In this document: positions 44,478-55,632 of the stretch, in pieces
How positions within the stretch are numbered: the first letter of the stretch is position 1
How the letters are laid out: each line of letters opens with the position of its first letter
Assembly: GCF_003113895.1 (NCBI RefSeq)
Contig: NZ_BDUD01000001.1
Coordinates: 4,249,513-4,313,512 of the forward strand
Reading direction: 5' to 3'
DNA: 64,000 bases
Source: Nostoc commune NIES-4072
Lineage (GTDB): Bacteria > Cyanobacteriota > Cyanobacteriia > Cyanobacteriales > Nostocaceae
The notes under the pieces: generated by a model
The model's input: the letters and a program-made list of their open reading frames with translations, nothing else
Database searches by the model: none
Told to the model about the DNA's origin: nothing
Position numbers and translations under genes: made by a program

Positions 44478-45521
44478 ATGCCATCCGATAATTTAGAGAT
44501 TAATGAAACGACTGCGGCACAATTTGCTCAATTGGTGCTGGATTGTATCGGGCGGGAATATCCTAACAGTGGTCTGTATTGGGCTGATAGCGACGAGGAT
44601 ATAAAACCACCGCGTCAATTGACTCCTGCATTTTATGGCTGCTTAGATTGGCATTCAGCCGTACATGGTCACTGGTTGCTGGTACGTCTGATGCGTCACT
44701 TTCCTGAAGCCTCTTTCAATGCAGCCTCAAAGCAAGCACTTGAGCAAAGCCTAACACCTGAGAAGATTCAAGGAGAAATTGGCCATTTTCAACGGCTACC
44801 GTTTTTTGAATTTCCTTATGGTGTGGCATGGTTTGTGCAACTGGCTGCGGAACTTCACGAGTGGAATCATCCTCAAGCGAAACAATGGCGGATTATATTG
44901 GAACCGCTAGAAAAGTTGATTGCAGGTAACTTACAGCGCTGGATTGACGGACTGAAACTCCCAAATCGCACAGGGATGCATAGCCAAACAGCTTTTGCAC
45001 TTGGTTTGATGCTAGATTGGGCACGGATTACCGAAAATGCTGAGTTTATTCAGTTAGTAGAGAATAAGGCACGGCAATTTTATCTTAGCGATCGCAATTA
45101 TTCCTTACAATTTGAACCGCTTGGCTACGATTTTCTCTCTCCTGGTCTTGCTGAAGCAGACCTGATGCGGCGAGTTCTGCCAACAACAGCTTTCGGTGAC
45201 TGGCTGACGGATTTTCTTCCACAAATACCGATTGAGAATTCAGTAAATTGGTTACAACCACCCGGTGTAGATAATCCTCAAGATTATATGCAAGCTCACT
45301 TTTATGGTCTTAATCTTAGTCGTGCTTGGATGCTTGAGGGTATCATATCTGGATTGGCAAATAGCGATCGCCGCATCGAAACACTCCGCTCTACTGCCCT
45401 TGTGCATCGTCAGCATGGATTAGCAGATATTGTCAGTGAACATTATGCATCTAGTCACTGGGTAGGTACTTTTGCTGTTTACCTCCTAACAAATCGTGGA
45501 TTGCAAAGGCAAACTATCTAA
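44478..45521 (+). CDS. DUF2891-family protein
   Basis: From the ATG at 44478 this is 347 residues matching DUF2891 (AFYGCLDWHSAVHGHWLLVR, FFEFPYGVAWFVQLAAELHE, TGMHSQTAFALGLMLDWAR, ASSHWVGTFAVYLLT). These are all-helical (alpha/alpha) proteins that look like glycan-processing barrels, but no activity is established. An upstream open frame would add 93 residues made of the tandem repeat and is rejected. It precedes the glycolytic cluster with a 184-bp gap that holds heptamer repeats. Confidence 0.9.
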   Translation: MPSDNLEINETTAAQFAQLVLDCIGREYPNSGLYWADSDEDIKPPRQLTPAFYGCLDWHSAVHGHWLLVRLMRHFPEASFNAASKQALEQSLTPEKIQGEIGHFQRLPFFEFPYGVAWFVQLAAELHEWNHPQAKQWRIILEPLEKLIAGNLQRWIDGLKLPNRTGMHSQTAFALGLMLDWARITENAEFIQLVENKARQFYLSDRNYSLQFEPLGYDFLSPGLAEADLMRRVLPTTAFGDWLTDFLPQIPIENSVNWLQPPGVDNPQDYMQAHFYGLNLSRAWMLEGIISGLANSDRRIETLRSTALVHRQHGLADIVSEHYASSHWVGTFAVYLLTNRGLQRQTI

Positions 45522-45572
45522 TCCCCATGCCCAATGCCCCATGCCCCATGCCCAATCCCCAATGCCCCAATC
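45522..45572. repeat. Heptamer repeat (CCCAATG/CCCCATG)
   Basis: About seven CCCCATG, CCCAATG and CCCAATC units between the DUF2891 gene and gap. Confidence 0.85.
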
Positions 45573-45663
45573 ATTAAAATATGCCAAGCAAATATGCCTT
45601 AGCTGACTGAGACTGTCACGATCATAGAGTAAAGAGTAAAAGGCAATCTATTTTGACTTTTAA

Positions 45664-46749
<1,086 letters not shown>

Positions 46750-46972
46750 TTAAAAATTGGGAATTGGGCATAGGGCATTGGGCATGGAGGACAGAAAGGA
46801 AAGACTTGCTGCAACTTCTTCCTTGCTCCACTCCCTATTCCCCACTCCCCAATCTCCAGTACTCAATTTGGGATTTGGGTCAAATGGTAAATACCGCGAA
46901 AACAAAACGCCATTTAATATTTTTACTTAGGAAATCGGTGATATAAAGCACATGTTAATTTGCATGGCTTGG

Positions 46973-47002
46973 GCGATGTCTACGACGGGCTACGCCTACG
47001 CT
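46973..47002. repeat. Dispersed palindromic repeat upstream of pyk
   Basis: GCGATGTCTACGACGGGCTA then CGCCTACGC, identical in core to 32319-32347. It lies 45 bp before the pyk start. Confidence 0.8.
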
Positions 47003-47046
47003 CACACCATCCAAATTTGCAGGTTACTCCTCAACCCCTAATCCCT

Positions 47047-48477
47047 ATGCGTCGAACCAAAATCATTTGTACTGTTGGCCCAGCTACATCTGCACCCGAA
47101 AAGCTGCAAGCCTTGGTAAAAGCTGGAATGAATGTGGCGCGGCTGAATTTTTCTCACGGCGCTTATGAATTCCACGCCCAAACTGCTCACTATCTCAGAC
47201 AAATTAGTAGTGAGCAGCAAAAGCCGATCGCAATTATGCAAGACCTGTGTGGCCCGAAGATTCGTTTGGGAACTTTACCATCGGAAGGGTTAAATTTAGA
47301 AGCTGGTACTGAAGTCACCTTTGTTTTGCAAGAAAAGGGTGAAAGTATCGACGAACTACCTTTACCATTGCCGACTTTGTTCGCAATGGTGCGACCAGGT
47401 GAACCGATTTTGATTAATGATGGTCGCGTCAAGTTGATTGTTACTGCTCGTGATGCCGATCGCATTCGCGCCCAAGTAAAAATTGGCGGGTTAATTTCTA
47501 CACACAAGGGAGTAAACCTACCACAAACTCCTTTACCTGTTAGTTCAATTACTGAAAAAGACTTGCTGGATCTGCGCTTTGGGATTCAGTTAGGTGTAGA
47601 CTGGGTGGCGGTGTCCTTTGTGCGATCGCCACAAGACTTAGAACCCGCCAAGCGAATGATTGAAGCAGCTGGTGCTTCCATCCGCTTAATTGCCAAAATC
47701 GAAAGAGCAGAAGCAGTAGAGAATTTTGACTCCATTCTGAATGTTGCGGACGCGATTATGATTGCTCGTGGCGATTTAGGGGTAGAAGTGCCAATTCACG
47801 AAGTCCCCCTAATTCAAAAAGATATAATTCGCCGTTGCAATCGTGCTGGCAAGCCGGTGATTACAGCCACCCAAATGCTAGAGTCGATGATTAGCGCCCC
47901 CGATCCCACCCGCGCCGAAGCAACCGATGTTGCCAACTCTATCTTAGATGGTACGGATGCGGTAATGCTTTCTGGTGAAACAGCTGTCGGACAATATCCC
48001 ATCGCCGCCGTCGAGATGATGCACAACATCGCCGTGCGGACAGAACAGGCTCTAGATGAGGGTAGCAAACATGCTTGGTGTCATGAGGCAGGTAGTCTTA
48101 GCGTTACTGAATCTGTAGCCGAATCCGTGTGTCGCATCGCTTATGAAACAGGCTCACGAGCAATTCTCTGTAACACGACTTCAGGAAGTACGGCGAGAAT
48201 GGTGTCTAAATATCGCCCGACTTCTCCCATTATTGCCCTCACCTCTGACATCACCGCTTATCGTCAACTAGCGCTTTCTTGGGGTGTGGAAGCTTTGCTG
48301 ATCCCACCAGTCCACAATGCCGAAGAGATGTTTACCAATGTGGTGAACACAGTTGTAGACATGGGTTTAGCGAATAAGGGCGATAAAGTAGTAATTACCT
48401 CTGGTGTTCCAATTGGTAAATCAGGAACAACTAGTTTAATCAAAGTGCATTCCATTGGACAGCCAATTTCTGCATAA
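47047..48477 (+). CDS. pyk: Pyruvate kinase
   Basis: This is a 476-residue enzyme, starting at the ATG at 47047 (MRRTKIICTVGPATSAPEKL), which matches family length. It transfers phosphate from PEP to ADP. The active-site region is LIAKIERAEAVENFDSIL (Lys and Glu). MIARGDLGVEVPIHEVP binds metal, and TATQMLESMISAPDPTRAEA is the signature around the Thr. The C-terminal allosteric domain (about 360-476) is complete. In-frame extension upstream to 46960 runs through a repeat and is rejected. It follows gap by about 300 bp. Confidence 0.96.
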   Translation: MRRTKIICTVGPATSAPEKLQALVKAGMNVARLNFSHGAYEFHAQTAHYLRQISSEQQKPIAIMQDLCGPKIRLGTLPSEGLNLEAGTEVTFVLQEKGESIDELPLPLPTLFAMVRPGEPILINDGRVKLIVTARDADRIRAQVKIGGLISTHKGVNLPQTPLPVSSITEKDLLDLRFGIQLGVDWVAVSFVRSPQDLEPAKRMIEAAGASIRLIAKIERAEAVENFDSILNVADAIMIARGDLGVEVPIHEVPLIQKDIIRRCNRAGKPVITATQMLESMISAPDPTRAEATDVANSILDGTDAVMLSGETAVGQYPIAAVEMMHNIAVRTEQALDEGSKHAWCHEAGSLSVTESVAESVCRIAYETGSRAILCNTTSGSTARMVSKYRPTSPIIALTSDITAYRQLALSWGVEALLIPPVHNAEEMFTNVVNTVVDMGLANKGDKVVITSGVPIGKSGTTSLIKVHSIGQPISA

Positions 48478-48534
48478 GGCACTTAGAATAGGGCTGTGGC
48501 TGAAGATAGTAAGCAAAATTGGGCAATGATTAAG

Positions 48535-48665
48535 AAAAATTGCCAGAATCAGAATTGAAGGAACTGGAGACTGGGGACTGGTGATTGGGGGCTAGGGACT
48601 AAGGAGACAAGGAAATAAAGAACTTTTAACTTCTCACTCAGAACTCAGCACTCAGCACTCAGCAC
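48535..48665. repeat. Heptamer repeats between pyk and tal
   Basis: GGGGACT/GGTGATT-like units near 48565-48600 and (CTCAGCA)x3-4 near 48637-48666. Both are STRR-like. I see no gene. Confidence 0.75.
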
Positions 48666-48716
48666 TAATTTGGTGGGGAATAAGTAAATCCTGTAACATT
48701 CATCACGGAGTATTTT

Positions 48717-49721
48717 ATGTCTAAGAATTTACTGGAACAATTGCGACAAGTGACTGTTGTAGTCGCAGATACAGGGGATATCCAGGCAATTGAAAAGTTC
48801 AAACCCCAAGACGCCACCACCAATCCTTCGCTGATAACTGCTGCGGCGCAGATGCCAGAATATCAGGGAATTGTTGATCAAACTCTACTCCAAGCGAAGA
48901 AAGATGCTGGAGCCGGAGCCACCCAAGCACAGATAGTTTCTCTAGCTTTTGACCGTTTGGCAGTCGCTTTTGGATTAAAGATTTTGCAAATCATTCCCGG
49001 TCGCGTGTCTACGGAAGTGGATGCTCGCTTGTCTTACGATACCGAAGCTACCGTAACTAAAGCACGGGAATTAATTGCCCAGTATAAAGCTGCTGGAATT
49101 GGGCGCGATCGCGTTTTAATTAAAATCGCCAGTACTTGGGAAGGTATTCGCGCTGCGGAAATTCTCGAAAAAGAAGGTATTCACTGTAACCTTACCTTGT
49201 TGTTTGGTCTTCACCAAGCGATCGCCTGTGCAGAAGCCGGCATTACCCTAATTTCTCCCTTCGTTGGCCGGATTCTCGACTGGTACAAAAAAGATACCGG
49301 ACGCGATAGCTACCCAGCAACCGAAGATCCCGGAGTTTTGTCCGTTACCAAAATCTACAACTACTACAAGAAATTCGGCTATAAAACCGAAGTTATGGGA
49401 GCTAGCTTCCGTAACATTGGTGAAATTACTGAACTTGCAGGTAGTGATTTGCTAACTATTTCGCCATCCCTTTTGGCTGAATTGCAAGCAACTGTTGGAG
49501 AACTGCCACGCAAACTCGACCCTGCTAAGGCAGCAAACTTGGAAATCGAAAAGATATCCATTGACAAAGCTACTTATGACAAGATGCATGCCGCCGACCG
49601 CATGGCAACCGACAAACTAGATGAGGGGATCAAAGGTTTCACCAAGGCACTAGAAGACCTTGAGAAACTTTTAGCAGACCGACTAGTTCGCCTTGAAGGA
49701 GAGGTAGTAGCAGCTCATTAG
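48717..49721 (+). CDS. tal: Transaldolase
   Basis: This 334-residue class I aldolase-fold enzyme moves a dihydroxyacetone unit between sugar phosphates in the pentose phosphate pathway. The N-terminal [18 protein letters not shown] and [20 protein letters not shown] (Schiff-base Lys in LIKIAST) are diagnostic. [20 protein letters not shown] and [13 protein letters not shown] follow. It is the last gene of gap-pyk-tal. A hairpin terminator follows the stop, supporting the end of the unit. The start is ATG with GGAG 9 bases upstream. Confidence 0.97.
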   Translation: MSKNLLEQLRQVTVVVADTGDIQAIEKFKPQDATTNPSLITAAAQMPEYQGIVDQTLLQAKKDAGAGATQAQIVSLAFDRLAVAFGLKILQIIPGRVSTEVDARLSYDTEATVTKARELIAQYKAAGIGRDRVLIKIASTWEGIRAAEILEKEGIHCNLTLLFGLHQAIACAEAGITLISPFVGRILDWYKKDTGRDSYPATEDPGVLSVTKIYNYYKKFGYKTEVMGASFRNIGEITELAGSDLLTISPSLLAELQATVGELPRKLDPAKAANLEIEKISIDKATYDKMHAADRMATDKLDEGIKGFTKALEDLEKLLADRLVRLEGEVVAAH

Positions 49722-49739
49722 AACTTAACCATAGTTAGT

Positions 49740-49762
49740 GGTTAGTGGTTCAACCACTAACC
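49740..49762. terminator. Terminator-like hairpin after tal
   Basis: GGTTAGTGGTT and AACCACTAACC (11-bp arms) lie between convergent tal and the Arg-rich gene, followed by ATTAGTTTAG. Confidence 0.7.
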
Positions 49763-49787
49763 ATTAGTTTAGTTGCATCAGTCCTCA

Positions 49788-50165
49788 TTAATAACGACGG
49801 CGGATAATCTGGTATCGTCCGTAAGGCTGCCGTCGTTGGATAATCTGTCGTTGTCTAAACTCCTGTCGGCGTCGAATATTTTGGTATCGTCCGAAAGGCT
49901 GGCGTCGTCGAATATTTTGGTATCGTCCAAAGGGCTGCCGACGTTGGATGATCTGCCGCCGTCGAATCATTCGGTATCGTCCTGGCCGCCGTTGAGCAAT
50001 TAAAAACTCTCTAGTTTTATCTCCAACTAAGTTAGCCTCCGGTGCAGCGCTTTGTTCATTGCGAGCATTACTTAAAGAAATATCCTTTGCTTCAGCTAAT
50101 GAGGGCGGATACACAAAGGCACATAGCAATAGCGCTATTGAAGATAACTTCTTTAAACCTTTCAT
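49788..50165 (-). CDS. Exported Arg-rich repeat protein
   Basis: This 125-residue protein has a signal peptide (MKGLKKLSSIALLLCAFVYP, cleavage about residue 26). After residue 58 come tandem repeats of a 12-13 residue unit, GRYQNIRRRQPF, ending at IIRRRY. The mature protein is extremely basic, so it may bind polyanions such as exopolysaccharide or nucleic acid outside the cytoplasm. No family is known to me. The underlying DNA repeat (GTATCGTCC...TCGTCGAATATTTTG) spans about 49810-49985. It could also be an expanded low-complexity frame, but the signal peptide argues for a real gene. Confidence 0.65.
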   Translation of the reverse strand: MKGLKKLSSIALLLCAFVYPPSLAEAKDISLSNARNEQSAAPEANLVGDKTREFLIAQRRPGRYRMIRRRQIIQRRQPFGRYQNIRRRQPFGRYQNIRRRQEFRQRQIIQRRQPYGRYQIIRRRY

Positions 50166-50411
50166 GTTTTTGCTTCTACTAGACTTTCGGTAATAACTTT
50201 ATTAAACACCTTAAAGCCAGTAAATTATCGTTCATCCACTTTTTTTAAACTTAATTTAGAATGAAATTTGAATATAGAATTTCATCCTAATGGATGATTG
50301 AAAATTACAGGGATCTATGTAAAACATTTAGAACCTGAAAATTATTCCAAATTATACTCGTGATACAATCAAACTTAAACTATCTATAAAAACAAAAAAG
50401 TATTTTTACAA

Positions 50412-50756
50412 GTGCAATTACTTACATTTAACTTTATCAAACTCCTAATTAAATTGCAGTTTCCTAATGTTAAAGAAATTACAAGCAAAGAATTAGCTCA
50501 ATTACTATTAGATTCTGCAAAGCCGCGGCCATTAGTGCTAGATGCCCGAAGTCAGATAGAGTATGCGGTAAGCCATATTGAGACAGCAGCGCAGATAGAC
50601 GCTGTTACATCTGACTTAGCAGCACTTTCAACACTTTCAAAAGATAGACCAATAGTCGTGTACTGCGCCGTTGGCTACCGTAGCGCCAAATTTATCAGAA
50701 GCGATCGCTTCATAGTCACCTCAGACTCCAGCACAAGCATGGCGAGGCTAAAGTAG
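50412..50756 (+). CDS. Rhodanese-like protein, shortened C-terminus
   Basis: This 114-residue rhodanese domain starts at GTG. ITSKELAQLLLDSAKPRPLV and LDARSQIEYAVSHIETA fit the fold, and the active-site loop VVYCAVGYRSAKF has the catalytic Cys. After residue 92 the sequence no longer matches (KFIRSDRFIVTSDSSTSMAR) and stops, whereas relatives continue for about 30-50 residues. A frameshift or substitution near a GCGATCGC site at 50701 is likely. Function may be lost. Confidence 0.65.
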   Translation: MQLLTFNFIKLLIKLQFPNVKEITSKELAQLLLDSAKPRPLVLDARSQIEYAVSHIETAAQIDAVTSDLAALSTLSKDRPIVVYCAVGYRSAKFIRSDRFIVTSDSSTSMARLK

Positions 50757-50861
50757 GGCGCTATATTCTTCAAAACCCACCATTCCTAGACATATTGATA
50801 TAGCAGTCCTAAATCCAAGATTATTTTATTCTCATCTAGTCTGCCTCAGAATTCATTCTGA

Positions 50862-50960
50862 GTCTAATGGCGAAAGTCGTCTAAAGACGACTGATAAAAG
50901 GTTATAGTTCGTTAAAACGGACTTTAGCTAAAAGCCAAAGAACTTCAGTTGTGGGCGGTT
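50862..50960. repeat. Dispersed hairpin repeat
   Basis: AGTCGTCTAAAGACGACT (18-bp palindrome), then GTCCGTTTTAACGAAC-like and GCCAAAGAACTTCAGTTG. The related block near 14381-14430 is in the opposite orientation. Confidence 0.75.
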
Positions 50961-51010
50961 TCTGTCTAGAACGAAGGAAGAACCGTTATAACACTTGATA
51001 TTTTCTGCTA

Positions 51011-53137
51011 CTAAGCAAGACGACGTAACACCATGATAGAACGGTCTGTAACTGGTACAGTTTGCTCACCCATAATCAATTTTCCTGGGCTAAGGAAGCG
51101 AGATTCATTGGTGTCAATAACTATTTCCCATTCCCTATCTTGGAAAACATTGGGTAAAGCAAACTCAAGCGTTTCGTAGTGAGCATTAAAAAATAGCAAA
51201 AAGCTTTCATCAATAATCCGTTCACCACGGGGGCCAGGAGTAAGAATGCCCTCGCCATTCAAGAAAATTTCCATAGCTTTGGCATAACTAACTAGCCACT
51301 GCTTTTCAGTCATTTCGCTACCATCGGCATTAAACCAACCAATATCATTGATACCAAAACCGTGAATAGGACGACCTTGAAACCACTTACGCCGTCTAAA
51401 TACTGGATGCTTATGACGAAAATCAATCAGTTCGCGGCTAAAATCTAGTAGTTCAGAATTAGATTTTTGTAAACTCCAATCACGCCAGGAAATTTCATTA
51501 TCTTGGCAGTAAGCATTGTTATTACCCTTCTGGGTGCAACCAATTTCATCTCCTGCTAGTAGCATGGGTACGCCTTGAGACAGCATTAAAGTTGCTAAAA
51601 AGTTGCGTCGCTGACGTTCCCTTAAGCGGATTACGTCTGGGTCATCGGTTTCTCCTTCTACACCGCAATTCCAAGAACGGTTATGGCTTTCCCCATCCCG
51701 GCTATCTTCGCCGTTAGCCTGATTATGCTTTTCGTTGTAGCTGACCAAATCATTGAGCGTAAAGCCATCATGGGCAGTGATGAAATTAATACTAGCACTG
51801 GGATTACGCCCGTTTGCTTGGTAAAGGTCAGGGCTACCGGTAAAACAATAAGCAAATTGCCCCAGGCTATCATCCTCACCACGCCAAAAATCCCGGACAG
51901 TATCACGATATCTGCCATTCCATTCAGACCAACGTAAAGGAAAATTGCCAACTTGATAACCGCCTTCTCCCAAATCCCAAGGTTCAGCAATCAGCTTCAC
52001 ATCTGCCAGAACTGGATCTTGATGAATAATATCAAAAAAAGCTGCGAGATTATCTACTTCATATAGTTCTCGCGCTAATGCCGAAGCTAAATCAAATCGA
52101 AAGCCATCAACATGCATTTCTGTTACCCAATAGCGCAAGCTATCCATGATTAACTTCAAAACTTGAGCATGACGCACATTTAGAGAGTTGCCGCAGCCTG
52201 TGAAGTCCATGTAGTAACGGGAATTATCTTTGACCAAGCGATAGTACACGGCATTATCGATGCCTCGCAGTGATAATGTTGGCCCTAAATGATTGCCTTC
52301 GCCAGTGTGGTTATAAACTACATCTAAAATTACTTCAATGCCAGCAGCGTGTAAGTCCTTAACCATCTGCTTAAACTCGGTAACTTGTTGTCCGAGTGAG
52401 CCACTAGCACTGTAACCGGAGTAGGGTGTCAAATAATTAATGGAATCGTAACCCCAATAGTTTTTGAGTCCTTTATCCACCAGAAATCCTGGAGAAGATA
52501 AAAAGTGATGCACAGGCATCAATTCCACAGATGTGATTCCTAGTTGTTGGAGATATTGAATTGCGGCTGGATGTGCTAATCCTGCATAAGTACCACGTAA
52601 TTCTTCTGGAATTTCTGGGTGTAACTTAGTAAAGCCTTTAACGTGAGTTTCATAAATAATAGTTTCGTGCCACGGTATAGAAAGTAGTTTGTCGTCTCCC
52701 CAATCAAAAGACTGATCGACAACAATACACTTTGGCATAATTTCGGCATTATCTAAATCAGAAAAAGCTAGGTCTTGTTCTGGTGCATCTAAAGAGTAGC
52801 CAAAATTAGCTGGATTATCGATAATTTCCCCATCAATTGCCTTAGCATAGGGATCAATTAGTAGTTTATTAGGGTTAAATCGATGGCCAAGTTCTGGGGC
52901 CCAAGGGCCATGTACTCTAAATCCATAGCGTTGTCCAGGCCCCACTCCTGGTAGATAAGCGTGCCAAACAAAATTATTTTTTTCTGTTAAAGGCAAGCGA
53001 ATTTCATCATTATCAGCATCAAATAAACAAAGTTCTACACTTGTTGCATTTTCAGAAAACAAAGCAAAGTTAGTACCTTTGCCATCCCAAGTAGCACCCA
53101 AGGGATATACATTCCCAGGCCATACAGCTATATACAT
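51011..53137 (-). CDS. glgX: Glycogen debranching enzyme GlgX
   Basis: This 708-residue GH13 isoamylase-type enzyme cuts alpha-1,6 branches of glycogen limit dextrins. An N-terminal CBM48 (about 8-100, YPLGATWDGKGTNFALFSEN) precedes the catalytic barrel. Visible motifs: VILDVVYNHT (I), VDGFRFDLASAL (II, nucleophile Asp), LIAEPWDLG (III, Glu acid) and FITAHDGFTLND (IV, Asp). Full length for the family. It lies near gap-pyk-tal and sucrose-phosphate synthase, consistent with a carbon-storage neighbourhood, but is not in one operon with them. Confidence 0.95.
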   Translation of the reverse strand: MYIAVWPGNVYPLGATWDGKGTNFALFSENATSVELCLFDADNDEIRLPLTEKNNFVWHAYLPGVGPGQRYGFRVHGPWAPELGHRFNPNKLLIDPYAKAIDGEIIDNPANFGYSLDAPEQDLAFSDLDNAEIMPKCIVVDQSFDWGDDKLLSIPWHETIIYETHVKGFTKLHPEIPEELRGTYAGLAHPAAIQYLQQLGITSVELMPVHHFLSSPGFLVDKGLKNYWGYDSINYLTPYSGYSASGSLGQQVTEFKQMVKDLHAAGIEVILDVVYNHTGEGNHLGPTLSLRGIDNAVYYRLVKDNSRYYMDFTGCGNSLNVRHAQVLKLIMDSLRYWVTEMHVDGFRFDLASALARELYEVDNLAAFFDIIHQDPVLADVKLIAEPWDLGEGGYQVGNFPLRWSEWNGRYRDTVRDFWRGEDDSLGQFAYCFTGSPDLYQANGRNPSASINFITAHDGFTLNDLVSYNEKHNQANGEDSRDGESHNRSWNCGVEGETDDPDVIRLRERQRRNFLATLMLSQGVPMLLAGDEIGCTQKGNNNAYCQDNEISWRDWSLQKSNSELLDFSRELIDFRHKHPVFRRRKWFQGRPIHGFGINDIGWFNADGSEMTEKQWLVSYAKAMEIFLNGEGILTPGPRGERIIDESFLLFFNAHYETLEFALPNVFQDREWEIVIDTNESRFLSPGKLIMGEQTVPVTDRSIMVLRRLA

Positions 53138-53678
53138 AAGTGAAATACCAAAAGGTAATTTTAGTGTTAGTAAGCACTTTTAAGATGTGTTTAATAGTAA
53201 TTTTTATAAGTTAATTTAAAAGTTTAGGTTAATAAATTTGAATTAACTAGATATTACTATTTTCTCCTGAAAACTTTTTAAAAATGGATAAAAATAACTT
53301 ATTTCATTTTGAGGCAATAATAAAAATTTTATATTTTTAACTGAAAATATTTGGCTCATCTTTTTTTACTACTAAACTCATAAATTTATTAATAAGTTTA
53401 TTTGCAAATTTTTTAGCTTCATTACTTTACAAAAAACAACAAATATCTATATCTACCAAAATGAATAAATTTATTTATACCAACGTATATATTTACTTAA
53501 AACATCTTTTGTGAAACTACAATACCAATTTTTTTATTGACTTCTTGTTGTAGCATTTATATGTAGTAGTAGGCATGATCTACAGTGATAAGATGTCAAA
53601 CATAGGTTGCTTTAAGCGAAGCATTCTCGTTGTGGAAAAAATAACTTTACTACATCAGCCCTCTGTCTTCGTAGTCTT
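53138..53678. other. AT-rich intergenic region
   Basis: No gene on either strand. Very AT-rich, with poly-T tracts. It should hold the glgX promoter. The right end is the truncation point of the NRPS relic. Confidence 0.45.
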
Positions 53679-54740
53679 TTGCTAAATCTACATCACATTG
53701 TTGCCGATGGCTGGTCAATTGGGGTGCTGATTAGAGAATTGGGAGTATTATACAAAGCTTTTGTAGAAGATAAGCGATGTTTGATGTCTACGCTTCTGCC
53801 AGAGTTACCCATTCAGTATGCAGATTTCGCCCAATGGCAACGAGAGTGGCTGCAAGCAGTGGGGGAAAACGGCTGTTCGCCTTTACAAACGCAGTTAGCT
53901 TACTGGCAAAAGCAATTAGACGGGATTTCGGTGCTGAATCTCCCCACCGACCGAGTAAGACCAGCAGTTCCAACCTATAAGGGTGCAAAACAATTTTTAG
54001 AACTACCACATTCCTTAACTCAAGCGCTAGAGGCACTTAGCTACCAAGAAGATGTAACCTTGTTCATGACAATGCTTGCAGCGTTTCAGACTTTGCTCTA
54101 TCGCTACACGCAGCAAGAGGATATTGTAGTAGGTTCAGCGATCGCTAATCGTAACCGTAGCGAACTAGAAGGGTTGATTGGTTTTTTTGTCAATAGTTTG
54201 GTGTTACGTAGCGATTTATCAGGGAACCCGACGTTTCAAGAATTACTAAATCGAGTGCGAGAGGTAACATTAGGAGCATACAGCCATCAAGATTTGCCCT
54301 TTGAAAAGCTGGTGGAAGAACTTCACCCAGAGCGAGATTTGAGCCGCCATCCTTTATTTCAGGTCGTATTTAGTCTGCAAAATACTCCCATTGAAGCACT
54401 AGAGTTACCTGGGTTAAAGCTTTCGTTATTCGACTTCGACAGTAAAATTGCAAAGCTTGATTTAGAGTTCCATTTGTGGCGAGACTTGGAAACCAATAGC
54501 CAAGCAGTTCTCAAGTATGTTCCGCAAGTTTACCCTAAGCGAATTAATCTTTTCAGGACAAAAGTTCAGTTAAACGTCGCTGAGGGAGAACCAAGTATGG
54601 GTTGGGATCAGCTAGCTGTGCGAGGAACTGAAATTCATCATATTCCTGGCAATCACCTAACCATGCTGAGAAAACCACATATTCAGGTTCTCGCCGCACA
54701 ATTAAGAGGCTGTATTGAGAAAACACAAACTTTAAAATAA
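53679..54740 (+). pseudogene. NRPS relic: condensation domain joined to a thioesterase tail
   Basis: The open frame starts abruptly at LNLHHIVADGWSIGVLIREL, the HHxxxDG core of a condensation domain, so about 130 N-terminal residues are missing. It continues through C-domain motifs (GSAIANRNRSELEGLIGFFV, PFEKLVEELHPERDLSRHPL) to about residue 265. There it switches to the end of a type I thioesterase (VLKYVPQVYPKRINLFRTKV, VRGTEIHHIPGNHLTMLRKP, with the catalytic His). Adenylation, carrier and most of the thioesterase domain are absent. A deletion fusing two parts of a former synthetase explains this, and no product can be made. Confidence 0.88.
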
Positions 54741-55045
54741 GGGTGAATTAATATAGTAATTCATAAAGCTGAACTCATACACCCACGGCGATCGCTTTTC
54801 CCATTCCGGCAAAAATCGTGCCTGCACGACTCTCGCCTCTATTGAAGCAGGAAACTATTTCAACCTGATTTATTCCTATTTTTTTAATTTTTCACCTATA
54901 AATCCTGATTTTTTATTCTTTGATGAATTGTATACCCAATTTTATATAAAATATTTACCTGACTTTTTCCTATTGTATTCTAGTTTAATTTTGATAAATA
55001 TAGTTAATGTAAAGAGCCTGAAGAATCAATAGAGCAGAAATTGAT
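54741..55045. other. Intergenic, no gene seen
   Basis: AT-rich. One GGCGATCGCT HIP1 site near 54787. No further NRPS similarity recognised. Confidence 0.4.
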
Positions 55046-55336
55046 TTGTTACGCAAAAAAGTTGTAGAAAATTGCAAGCTTACTTTGGAAAGCAAGCTAA
55101 ATTTTCCTAATCAAGAAGCACACACAAAATTTGAAAAGTTTGTATCTAATGGATTAAAGGGTGAAAAAGCTGAGACTGCATGGCGAGATTTTTATCAAGA
55201 CGAAAAAAATCAAGAACTGTGGCCAGGTGCTAAGTCTAAAGAAAATGCTCGACAATTAGAGGAGGATTGGCAAAATTTGGTAGATAAAGCTATGTATGCA
55301 AGTAGTGATAATGGTTTACTATTGCCTCTAAGCTAG
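55046..55336 (+). CDS. Hypothetical small soluble protein (96 aa)
   Basis: TTG start (or an internal Met). The product is Lys- and Glu-rich and probably helical (LKGEKAETAWRDFYQDEKNQ, KENARQLEEDWQNLVDKAMY). I recognise no family. It is flanked by AT-rich sequence, and codon use is AT-rich like its surroundings. It may be genuine, but the start is poorly supported. Confidence 0.45.
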   Translation: MLRKKVVENCKLTLESKLNFPNQEAHTKFEKFVSNGLKGEKAETAWRDFYQDEKNQELWPGAKSKENARQLEEDWQNLVDKAMYASSDNGLLLPLS

Positions 55337-55632
55337 TTTTTGGCAGTATAAACATTCTAATTTTTTACTACATGTAAAAAGATCGGTTGTAAATATGGGT
55401 TTAAATGACTAAAACTCACCATGTCCGTAACAATAGTTACGCTACACAATTTCCATCATTTGGCTTTTATTTGAGTTACACAAGTGGATAAGTTAATTGG
55501 GCTTGTAGTTATTTCAAAATATAAGTAACAAAAACAACCAATTAACTTAATTTCCTTCTTGTACTCAACATAAAATCTCACGTTCCAAAGTTACATTCGC
55601 AGAAATCGCAAACCTATTCGCTACAAAATCCT

